Shown here: positions 1-5,138 of the stretch, one piece after another | How the letters are laid out: each line of letters starts with the position of its first letter | Numbering within the stretch: the first letter of the stretch is position 1 | Assembly (NCBI GenBank): GCA_038259855.1 | Contig: JBBSOJ010000237.1 | Span: 1-5,138 of the forward strand | Reading direction: 5' to 3' | From: JBPOFM01 sp038259855 | GTDB taxonomy: Bacteria; Bacteroidota; Bacteroidia; Flavobacteriales; Flavobacteriaceae | Length of the DNA stretch: 5,138 bases | The notes under the pieces: generated by a model | Seen by the model: only the letters and a program-made list of their open reading frames with translations | What the model was told of the DNA's origin: nothing | The model's database searches: none | Program-made: the position numbers and the translations under genes

Positions 1-89
1 AAATTACCATGGACTATAAATATTACGATAGCAACGGTGCATTTGCGACTGAAATCTCCGTAACACCTGATCTCTATAAAAGCGAATAA
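1..89 (+). CDS. 3' end of an unidentified protein gene (partial)
   Basis: The frame beginning at base 3 is open from the window edge to a TAA at 87-89 and gives 28 residues that end in SVTPDLYKSE. The other two forward frames stop at 61-63 and 17-19. The residue mix (aromatic Tyr-rich stretch MDYKYYDSNG, then alternating hydrophobic and polar residues) looks like a beta-rich C-terminus of a real protein, perhaps a secreted or periplasmic one, but it is too short to assign to a family. No hairpin with a T tract follows the stop directly. The call rests on an open frame at the window edge and plausible composition only; I do not recognise the protein. Confidence 0.45.
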   Translation, partial: ITMDYKYYDSNGAFATEISVTPDLYKSE

Positions 90-511
90 TTAGTTTTTAT
101 TACCATATGTTTTGAAGGTCGACACTTTTGGTCATGGCGATCAAAGATGATTTCAGTCGTTAAATCTGGTGACAGACCTGACAATGGCATATTTACTTAG
201 CTAGCCACTGGCTTTTACTTTTAAACATGCTTCCGATGTCAATAGTGCTAAATCACTTTTCTTAAAGTCTTTTATAGGTCTTGTGAGAACACTATGTATA
301 GAGCCGTTTTGTACAGCAGAAATATTTTGAAGCGTACTATTAAAATCTTTGAATTCTGAATTATTTTAGCGTACTTGTTGTGGTCAAAAATCAGAGGATC
401 AGTGAATAAGTTAAATTGCTTCACTCTAAATTCTCTGTAACATTTTAAAGAAGATTTACAAAGAGCGGAATGCTCAAACAATCCTATAAAAAATATAAAA
501 CGAACTCAAGC
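90..511. other. gene-free stretch of about 420 bases
   Basis: No forward or reverse reading frame here has a convincing start, composition or family resemblance. The longest reverse frame (272-481) needs a TTG start and gives a 69-residue peptide with no recognisable domain. I see no tRNA, riboswitch or strong terminator. Two arms of an 11-base inverted repeat, CGACTGAAATC at 46-56 and GATTTCAGTCG at 149-159, straddle the end of the preceding gene with a 92-base spacer. A promoter for the lipoprotein gene is expected here, but no exact TAnnTTTG is present on the plus strand; the closest is AATCTTTG at 344-351, with one mismatch. Confidence 0.5.
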
Positions 512-1279
512 ATGAAAAGAACCGTTACCTTGCTATTATTTGCTTTGATTGTGTTACAATCGTGTTCACCAAAAATTAGAACTAGTTTATCGAACACCGA
601 ATTTAAGCCACTGGATGATGTCAATGGCATAGTGATTTTAAAGCACTACGACAAACTACCTGAAGATTCAAGTTTTGTAGGTGACCTAAAAATTGGCGAT
701 TCAGGATTTTCAACGGATTGTGGCTACACTAAAGTGATTGATGACGCCAAAGAAACCGCTAAACAATCAGGTGCTAATATCATTCAGTTAACGGAGCTTA
801 AACAACCAGATTTCCATAGCACTTGTTATCGAATAAAAGCAAAATTATACAGAAACTCGAATTCAGATGCGCTTGCCCAAATATCAGAAATTAGCAAACT
901 TGGAAATAAATCGCGTTTGCCTGCAAATTCAGACTACGCAGTCGTTTATTTTTACCGTCCAAAAATTTTCGCGGGTTCAATGATAGGCTTCAAAGTTAGA
1001 ATGGATGACGAGACGGTGATCGGAAGGGTTAGAAATGGAGAAAAATTTGAATATAAAATTACAGAGTTTGGGAAACACGAATTTTGGGGCAAAACGGAGT
1101 CAAAAACTTCAGTTACCATTGATATAGAGAAAGGGCAGGAATACTTCGTTCGATGCGGAATAAATTTAGGTATTACCGTTGGAAGACCAGAAATGTACGT
1201 TGTAGAAAATGCCTTGGGAATCTCGGAGTATGAATCTCAAGTAGCTAAAAATAATAAAAAAGGTTCAAAAATGCCATGA
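512..1279 (+). CDS. two-domain lipoprotein with C-terminal DUF2846-like domain
   Basis: Predicted envelope lipoprotein of 255 residues; biochemical role unknown. The start at ATG 512 is preferred to the in-frame ATG at 470 because it gives a textbook type II signal peptide: MKR, a hydrophobic core LLLFALIVL, then the lipobox LQSC with the acylated cysteine at residue 18. The following residues are SPK, which does not by itself decide the membrane of residence. Residues about 33-113 form a first domain with a Cys70/Cys105 pair, a GDSGFSTDCG turn and an Ala-rich helix ending in GANII; this layout recalls small RcsF-like or heavy-metal-binding-like lipoprotein domains and the two cysteines could form a disulfide. 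Residues about 141-232 carry the DUF2846 pattern: VVYFYRP, a short beta strand with VGRVRNGE-like text (here IGRVRNGE), GKHEFWGKTES, then a GQEYFVRCG strand and VGRPEM. The tail (KNNKKGSK) is basic. No Shine-Dalgarno is visible; the region before the ATG is A-rich, as is usual in Bacteroidota. The DUF2846 call rests on motif memory, not on a search. Confidence 0.85.
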   Translation: MKRTVTLLLFALIVLQSCSPKIRTSLSNTEFKPLDDVNGIVILKHYDKLPEDSSFVGDLKIGDSGFSTDCGYTKVIDDAKETAKQSGANIIQLTELKQPDFHSTCYRIKAKLYRNSNSDALAQISEISKLGNKSRLPANSDYAVVYFYRPKIFAGSMIGFKVRMDDETVIGRVRNGEKFEYKITEFGKHEFWGKTESKTSVTIDIEKGQEYFVRCGINLGITVGRPEMYVVENALGISEYESQVAKNNKKGSKMP

Positions 1280-1323
1280 AGATGTTCACCTAGGCTTAAC
1301 CGTTCTTATATACTAACGTTCTG

Positions 1324-1351
1324 TTGTGCTTGAGTATTGAATTTAGGTTTG
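1324..1351 (+). promoter_or_regulatory. candidate Bacteroidota-type promoter of the hydrolase gene
   Basis: TAGGTTTG at 1344-1351 matches the -7 consensus TAnnTTTG exactly, and a TTG at 1324-1326 lies 17 bases before it, within the usual spacing for the -33 element. Transcription would begin near 1357 and leave a leader of a little over 100 bases before the ATG at 1465. Only two short motifs support this, so a chance match is possible. If it is real, the hydrolase is transcribed separately from the lipoprotein gene. Confidence 0.4.
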
Positions 1352-1464
1352 AGCATTGATCATGTGATTCTAATACTATCCTTTTTTTGCTCATTGGAAT
1401 TGTTAGTTACCAAATAAAGGACATTCAAAAAATACTAAATGACTACTATTTAAAAAACGTTACA

Positions 1465-2829
1465 ATGAAAAACTACATGACATTTCTACTTTTCGCCCTA
1501 TTAACGATGCAGGCGTTTTCGCAAAATTACGTTGGAAACTGGATTGGCGAAATTACGATCCCAACCGGACCATTAGACATTGCTTTCAAAATCGTTAAAG
1601 ATGGAGACGTTTATGCATCAACCATGGACATCCCAAAACAGGGCTTAAACGGCGGTAAGGCAGATGCGACTGTAGTGAACGATACGCTCATCACGATAAC
1701 ATTTTCAAGTTTTGGTTTAGAATATAAAGGGCGTCTCAACGACAAAGATGAACTGATTGGGAACTTGTACAAGGGTGGTTTTCCCGTGGCTTTGAATTTA
1801 AAACGTGGCGACATAGTTTTAAACCGACCACAAGAACCCAAAGCACCTTTTGATTATTATACCGAAGAGATATCTTTTAACACCTTTGATGATCTTACGT
1901 TGCAAGGAACCTTATCCCTTCCAAAAAAAGACGGAAAATTCCCCGTGGTTATTATCATCAGCGGGAGTGGCCCACAAAACAGAGATGGCGAAATGTTTGG
2001 TCACAAGCCTTATTTGGTCATCGCTGACGACTTGACTAAAAATGGCATTGGCGTGTTGCGATTTGATGAACGTGGTGCTGGACAATCCGAAGGTACTTAT
2101 GAGACCTCAACTATTGACGAGCAATCATCAGATATTACGTCAGCCATGGACTTTTTAAGAACAAGAAAGGACATTCACCATAAGAAAATTGGTCTACTCG
2201 GTCATAGTATTGGTGGCATTATAGCACCCAAAGTCGCTTCTGAAAGTACAAATGTTAATTTCATGGTTCTTTTGGCTGCACCGGGAATCAATGGAGATAT
2301 TTTAATGCTGTCTCAAAAAGCAGCTTTAGAAAGAGCAATGGGGATCAATGAAATGCAAATCGAACAAGGTCAGACCTTGGTAAAAGAAGCCTACGATATC
2401 GTGGTAAATTCAAATCTTGACAATCAGAAATTGAAAGACAGTATCAATTCATTTTATAAAAATAAGTACGGAAACATGTTTCCTGAAAGCCAAAGAACAG
2501 CTTTGGTTAACCAAATTACCACCAAAGAAATCTTAAGTTTACTCCGATCCAAGCCTTCAGACTATTTGAAAGCTGTTAAATGTCCTGTTTTGGCACTCAA
2601 TGGCGATAAGGATTTTCAAGTACCTTCAAAAGATAATCTGTCTGCCATTCAATCGTCTATTGAGAGCAATGGAAATCAAAATGTTACCACCGTTGAACTG
2701 GAAAATTTAAACCATCTCTTTCAAGAAAGTACGACAGGGATGTCTAATGAGTACGCTGAAATTGAACAGACGATAGCGCCGAAGGTTCTGGAGCTGATTT
2801 CTAATTGGGTTAAGGAACACACAAAATAA
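1465..2829 (+). CDS. exported alpha/beta hydrolase (serine esterase/peptidase-like)
   Basis: Predicted secreted or periplasmic hydrolase of 454 residues, cleaving an ester or amide bond by a Ser-Asp-His triad; the substrate cannot be read from the sequence. ATG 1465 is chosen because it opens a type I signal peptide (MKNYM, core FLLFALL, likely cut after AFS at residue 19). The frame stays open upstream to a TTG at 1387, but that would bury the signal peptide. Residues about 21-118 are a beta-rich N-terminal domain beginning NYVGNWIGEI, of the lipocalin-like kind often seen before this hydrolase class. Residues about 130-454 are the alpha/beta fold: oxyanion segment ISGSGPQNRDG (165-175), DERGAGQSEG (201-210), nucleophile elbow GHSIGG with Ser248, a helical cap about 280-365, NGDKDFQVP with Asp383, and NLNHLF with His417. 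All catalytic positions are intact. The family is the COG1073/Hydrolase_4 (serine aminopeptidase S33-like) group; esterase is more likely than peptidase but this is inference. The methyltransferase gene follows 118 bases downstream on the same strand. Confidence 0.92.
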   Translation: MKNYMTFLLFALLTMQAFSQNYVGNWIGEITIPTGPLDIAFKIVKDGDVYASTMDIPKQGLNGGKADATVVNDTLITITFSSFGLEYKGRLNDKDELIGNLYKGGFPVALNLKRGDIVLNRPQEPKAPFDYYTEEISFNTFDDLTLQGTLSLPKKDGKFPVVIIISGSGPQNRDGEMFGHKPYLVIADDLTKNGIGVLRFDERGAGQSEGTYETSTIDEQSSDITSAMDFLRTRKDIHHKKIGLLGHSIGGIIAPKVASESTNVNFMVLLAAPGINGDILMLSQKAALERAMGINEMQIEQGQTLVKEAYDIVVNSNLDNQKLKDSINSFYKNKYGNMFPESQRTALVNQITTKEILSLLRSKPSDYLKAVKCPVLALNGDKDFQVPSKDNLSAIQSSIESNGNQNVTTVELENLNHLFQESTTGMSNEYAEIEQTIAPKVLELISNWVKEHTK

Positions 2830-2947
2830 CATCCACCACAAGCTTAAACCAATCTATCATAAACGTGCATCGTTAAAACTATTCCCGAAGAAAAGGATAG
2901 TCGAGACCTTGGTGTTAGTGGTAGATTAATACAAAAGAATTACAACT

Positions 2948-3703
2948 ATGGATATTGCAACATATAACAGCGCAGCTTGGGATAGTTACGTGGACAAAAA
3001 AGACCGCTGGACCATGCCTGTGACCGAACAAGCCTTGATAGATGCTAAAAACGGCGATTGGAATATCGTGTTGACTCCGACAAAACCTGTTCCCCATGAG
3101 TGGTTTCCGGATTTGAAAGGTTTAAAGATTTTGGGACTCGCCTCTGGTGGTGGTCAACAAGGGCCAATCCTGGCGGCCTTGGGTGCGGATGTTACCATTT
3201 TTGACAATTCAGAAAAGCAACTGCAGCAAGATAAAGCGATGAGTGATAAATTTGACCTTGGTATTAAAACAGTACAAGGCGATATGAAAAATCTGTCCGT
3301 ATTTGCAGACGAATCATTTGACCTGATTTTTAATCCGTGCTCCATCCTTTTCGTTGCCAACGTCTTGCAAGTTTGGAACGAGTGTTATCGAGTTCTGAAA
3401 CCAAACGGTAGGTTACTGACTGGCTTAATCAATCCGTTGTCGTTTCAAATTGATGAAGACAGTTTGAAGCTACTGTACAAACAGCCGTTTTCTGACTTGC
3501 ATTCATTGCCAAAAGACGCCTTGGAAGCCTTGAAAAAAGAAAACGAACCGTTGCAATTCGGACATAGTTTTACAGATCAGATTGGAGGGCAATTGAAAGC
3601 AGGCTTTATGCTGACAGATCTGTATGAAGATGATTGGGGCGGAGACCAGAAAATGGATGCATTTTTTCCGTCCTTTATGGCAACACGGGCTATTAAGAGA
3701 TGA
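2948..3703 (+). CDS. class I SAM-dependent methyltransferase
   Basis: Cytosolic methyltransferase of 251 residues transferring a methyl group from S-adenosylmethionine; the acceptor is unknown. The Rossmann-fold motifs are in order: motif I ILGLASGGGQQG at 61-72 (a variant of the GxGxG loop), the acidic end of strand 2 in TIFDNSE with Asp86, QGDM at 110-113, motif IV FDLIFNP at 124-130, and the post-motif helix YRVLKPNGRLL at 147-157. The C-terminal third carries FGHSFTDQIGGQLKAGF (204-220), LYEDDWGGD and PSFMATRAIK. These accompany the GGGQQ motif in a widespread family usually labelled only 'class I SAM-dependent methyltransferase' (Methyltransf_11 type). There is no signal peptide or membrane segment, and the length is normal for this family. 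ATG 2948 gives a natural N-terminus (MDIATYNSAAWDSYV) that matches the conserved N-terminal tryptophan region. No Shine-Dalgarno or TAnnTTTG is seen in the preceding 118 bases, so it may be read through from the hydrolase gene. Confidence 0.93.
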   Translation: MDIATYNSAAWDSYVDKKDRWTMPVTEQALIDAKNGDWNIVLTPTKPVPHEWFPDLKGLKILGLASGGGQQGPILAALGADVTIFDNSEKQLQQDKAMSDKFDLGIKTVQGDMKNLSVFADESFDLIFNPCSILFVANVLQVWNECYRVLKPNGRLLTGLINPLSFQIDEDSLKLLYKQPFSDLHSLPKDALEALKKENEPLQFGHSFTDQIGGQLKAGFMLTDLYEDDWGGDQKMDAFFPSFMATRAIKR

Positions 3704-3708
3704 TGCTC

Positions 3709-3732
3709 ATGAATTGAGTCAGCTCAATTTGT
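3709..3732 (+). terminator. weak hairpin just after the methyltransferase gene
   Basis: AATTGAG (3712-3718) pairs with CTCAATT (3723-3729) around a TCAG loop, and the stem can be lengthened outwards by two G-U pairs and one A-U pair. It begins six bases after the stop codon. The downstream bases (CAATTTCACAC) are only partly T-rich, so it is a poor intrinsic terminator by sequence. It may act as a 3' end stabiliser or be incidental. Confidence 0.3.
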
Positions 3733-3815
3733 CAATTTCACACAAAAAAAATGTCTTGACATAATCAATTTTTGATGCGTATTGATGCCACTCTTTTAGA
3801 AACATAATTCACGCC

Positions 3816-3844
3816 AAAAATAACAGACGTTTTAAACGTCAGTT
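3816..3844 (-). terminator. rho-independent terminator of the dus gene
   Basis: Read on the minus strand, an inverted repeat at 3844-3822 forms a stem of nine pairs with one internal A/A (T/T) mismatch; its core is GACGTT/AACGTC around a three-base loop. It is followed at once by TTTTT (complement of 3820-3816). The stem begins 26 bases beyond the dus stop codon, the usual place for an intrinsic terminator. The orientation of the T tract fits minus-strand transcription, not the plus-strand methyltransferase. Confidence 0.6.
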
Positions 3845-3869
3845 GAATCTGTAATCGATCATAACGACA

Positions 3870-4832
3870 TTAGAATGATTTCTTTCCAACCGACTGCTCA
3901 TTGGCTATAATCTGCGCAACGGCTTGCTTATATTTAAAGGGGTTGGTCGCTTTCTTGATGGCTTTAAACGTTTTTTGAGGATTGCTGGTAGACTGTGAAA
4001 AGAATTCCCAAAAGCCCAACATTTTCAATTTGATGGGTGTTGGCCCCGACAAGTAGGCGTCGTATTGCTGATAGATGGTATCGTGAAACGACGAAAAAAT
4101 CGCCCATCGATCGTCAGGATACGCGGTACTATTCATTTTGATCATGTTCGGTAAAAACGGATCTGCAATAAGTCCGCGGCCAATCATAAAATGATCAAGG
4201 GTTGGGAAACGCGTCTGCATCGCTTTAAACGACGCCACACTTGTAATATCACCATTGTAGTAGAGCTTATGCTTCGTGCTATCAATACACCGTTCAAACG
4301 CCTCTAAATCGACTGGTCCTTTATACAGTTGTTTCCCTATGCGGGCATGGATGGCAATGTTTTTAAGCGGATATTGATCCAAAATAGGGAACACCTCCAA
4401 AATCTCTTGGGCATGTTCGTAGCCCATTCTCATTTTCATGGAAACTAAAATGTCGGTTTCAGAATGTGCTCGCTCCAGAATGTCCTGAATCTTTGTGGGA
4501 TTACAAATAAGTCCAGAGCCCATCCCAGATTTGGCGACCATCGGGTAGGGGCAACCCAAGTTCCAATTCAGTTCTTTATAGCCCAAACTTCGCACGTATT
4601 TGGCAACAAAGAGAAACTCCTCGGCATCGTTGGTAATTATTTGAGGAATGACCTCCAGCGTCGTATTGTTGGCAGGGTCGATATCATGTTGATAGGACTG
4701 CTTGATGGTCATTTTACCATTCAGCCGAATGTAAGGCGCATAAAAGGTATCAATACCACCAAAATAGGTTTGAAAGGCATTGCGAAATCTAAAATCTGTA
4801 AAGCCCTGTAAGGGTGATGAAAGTAAAACCAT
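3870..4832 (-). CDS. tRNA-dihydrouridine synthase (DusC-like)
   Basis: FMN-dependent enzyme of 320 residues that reduces specific uridines in tRNA to dihydrouridine with NADPH. The length matches the Dus family (DusC of E. coli is about 315). The N-terminal TIM barrel shows the FMN-binding opening SSPLQGFTD (5-13), Gln64 in IPQI, the active-site segment NWNLGCPYP with proton-donor Cys94 followed by KSGMGSGL, Lys133 and Arg135 in SMKMRMG, His162 and Arg164 in IHARIG, NGDI at 193-196, and the phosphate-binding IGRG at 217-220. The C-terminal part (about 240-310) corresponds to the helical tRNA-binding domain. All catalytic and cofactor residues I can place are present. Which tRNA position is modified cannot be told from sequence alone; similarity to DusC over DusA or DusB is my impression from length and motif text. 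ATG 4832 is the natural start because the conserved SPLQG motif begins only five residues later. The gene is single, converges on the methyltransferase gene, and has its own promoter and terminator. Confidence 0.95.
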   Translation of the reverse strand: MVLLSSPLQGFTDFRFRNAFQTYFGGIDTFYAPYIRLNGKMTIKQSYQHDIDPANNTTLEVIPQIITNDAEEFLFVAKYVRSLGYKELNWNLGCPYPMVAKSGMGSGLICNPTKIQDILERAHSETDILVSMKMRMGYEHAQEILEVFPILDQYPLKNIAIHARIGKQLYKGPVDLEAFERCIDSTKHKLYYNGDITSVASFKAMQTRFPTLDHFMIGRGLIADPFLPNMIKMNSTAYPDDRWAIFSSFHDTIYQQYDAYLSGPTPIKLKMLGFWEFFSQSTSNPQKTFKAIKKATNPFKYKQAVAQIIANEQSVGKKSF

Positions 4833-4849
4833 GAGCCAATTTAGTGCCG

Positions 4850-4857
4850 CAAAGATA
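4850..4857 (-). promoter_or_regulatory. -7 promoter element of the dus gene (TATCTTTG)
   Basis: The minus strand reads TATCTTTG followed by CGGC, an exact match to the Bacteroidota TAnnTTTG element, 17 bases before the dus start codon. Transcription would then start around 4843-4845 and the leader would be only about ten bases, leaving no room for a Shine-Dalgarno site. A clear -33 TTG is not visible at the expected spacing; the nearest T-rich stretch is TTTA about 15 bases upstream. Confidence 0.6.
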
Positions 4858-4890
4858 GGTTTTTTGACATGTAAATTTTATAGGCTATTA

Positions 4891-5002
4891 TGATGAGTGA
4901 TGAGCGATAAATGATGAATGATGAATGATGAGTGATGAAAGATGAATAATGAATGATGAGTGATGACTGATGAGTGATGAAAGATGAATGATGAATGATG
5001 AT
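4891..5002. repeat. tandem heptamer array, 16 units, consensus TGATGAA/G
   Basis: Sixteen directly repeated 7-base units run without gaps. Eleven units are TGATGAA, TGATGAG, TGATGAC or TGATGAT, which differ only at the last base; three more differ from TGATGAA at one position (AGATGAA twice, TAATGAA once) besides the variable last base, and CGATAAA at 4905-4911 is the most diverged. Units 4-9 (4912-4953) and 10-15 (4954-4995) match at 39 of 42 positions, which shows a 42-base higher-order period. Because seven is not a multiple of three, the plus strand has TGA stops in all three frames, so the array is not coding on that strand. The minus strand has no stop within the array but there is no sign of a gene. 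The array begins 33 bases upstream of the dus -7 element. Confidence 0.95.
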
Positions 5003-5138
5003 TGTTTTTAATTCATTATAGTTTCTAACTGTTTGCTTTTTTTGGTTATGATGGAATCAAGTTTGGAGGTCGATTTGTTGACGATAGTGCTTACGCTGTA
5101 TTAGCGTGTAGAATGATATTATACATTACAATTTTTAT
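5003..5138. other. AT-rich window end with no recognised feature
   Basis: No frame on either strand shows a supported coding region. The best forward ORF, ATG 5048 to TAG 5104, is 18 codons. A small inverted repeat, ACGCT at 5093-5097 and AGCGT at 5103-5107 with a five-base loop, is present but has no T tract after it. Confidence 0.4.

Noticed and set aside
87..200. Readthrough of the TAA at 87-89, since the same frame stays open to a TAG at 198-200
   Set aside because: An open run of 36 codons is expected by chance fairly often, and the translated extension has no protein-like pattern.
203..223. AGCC/GGCT hairpin followed by TTTTACTTTT as a terminator of the first gene
   Set aside because: The stem is only four pairs and begins more than 110 bases after the stop codon; too weak to annotate.
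438..446. TAACATTTT as the -7 element of the lipoprotein promoter
   Set aside because: It does not match TAnnTTTG: the T run is shifted by one base and the final G is absent.
272..481. Reverse-strand 69-residue ORF in the gene-free stretch
   Set aside because: It needs a TTG start, has no recognisable domain, no promoter and no terminator, and overlaps the region just before the lipoprotein start. The composition looks like translated AT-rich noncoding DNA.
470..511. Upstream in-frame ATG as start of the lipoprotein
   Set aside because: It would add 14 mostly polar and basic residues before the signal peptide; ATG 512 puts the charged n-region directly before the hydrophobic core.
1387..1464. 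TTG start for the hydrolase
   Set aside because: It would place 26 residues before a clear signal peptide, and the codon is a rare start; ATG 1465 fits better.
1611..1841. Reverse ORF inside the hydrolase gene
   Set aside because: It is antisense to a well-supported coding region and shows no family resemblance. The same holds for the forward ORF 1850-2035 in another frame.
2915..3360. Two reverse ORFs antisense to the methyltransferase (2915-3097 and 3154-3360)
   Set aside because: Both lie opposite conserved methyltransferase motifs and have no independent support.
4464..4811. Forward 115-residue ORF opposite the dus gene
   Set aside because: It is the complement of conserved Dus motifs including the catalytic cysteine segment, so it is an antisense shadow.
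4891..5002. Heptamer array as a CRISPR array
   Set aside because: The units are 7 bases and contiguous with no spacers, and no cas gene is present.

Overview
The window looks like a piece of a chromosome from the phylum Bacteroidota, most likely a flavobacterium. The DNA is AT-rich and the genes lack clear Shine-Dalgarno sequences. Two TAnnTTTG motifs, the Bacteroidota -7 promoter element, stand upstream of genes. The proteins (a DUF2846-type lipoprotein, a secreted alpha/beta hydrolase with an N-terminal beta domain, a DusC-like tRNA-dihydrouridine synthase) are of kinds common in that group. The placement is an inference from these traits, not from a marker gene.

Layout: the first 89 bases are the 3' end of an unidentified plus-strand gene. 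About 420 bases without a convincing gene follow. Next come three plus-strand genes: a two-domain outer-envelope lipoprotein (512-1279), an exported serine hydrolase of the alpha/beta fold (1465-2829) and a cytosolic class I SAM-dependent methyltransferase (2948-3703). A convergent minus-strand gene for a tRNA-dihydrouridine synthase (3870-4832) faces them, with its own hairpin terminator between the two 3' ends and a promoter with a very short leader at its 5' end. Upstream of that promoter is a 112-base array of 16 imperfect heptamers (consensus TGATGAA/G), then 136 bases with nothing recognisable.

The genes do not form an obvious pathway. The lipoprotein and the hydrolase are both exported, but they are 185 bases apart and the hydrolase may have its own promoter. 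The methyltransferase follows the hydrolase by 118 bases and could be read through from it. The dus gene is an independent housekeeping-type tRNA modification gene. I found no defence system, mobile element, CRISPR array or RNA gene. The least ordinary element is the heptamer array next to the dus promoter, which also shows a 42-base higher-order repeat.
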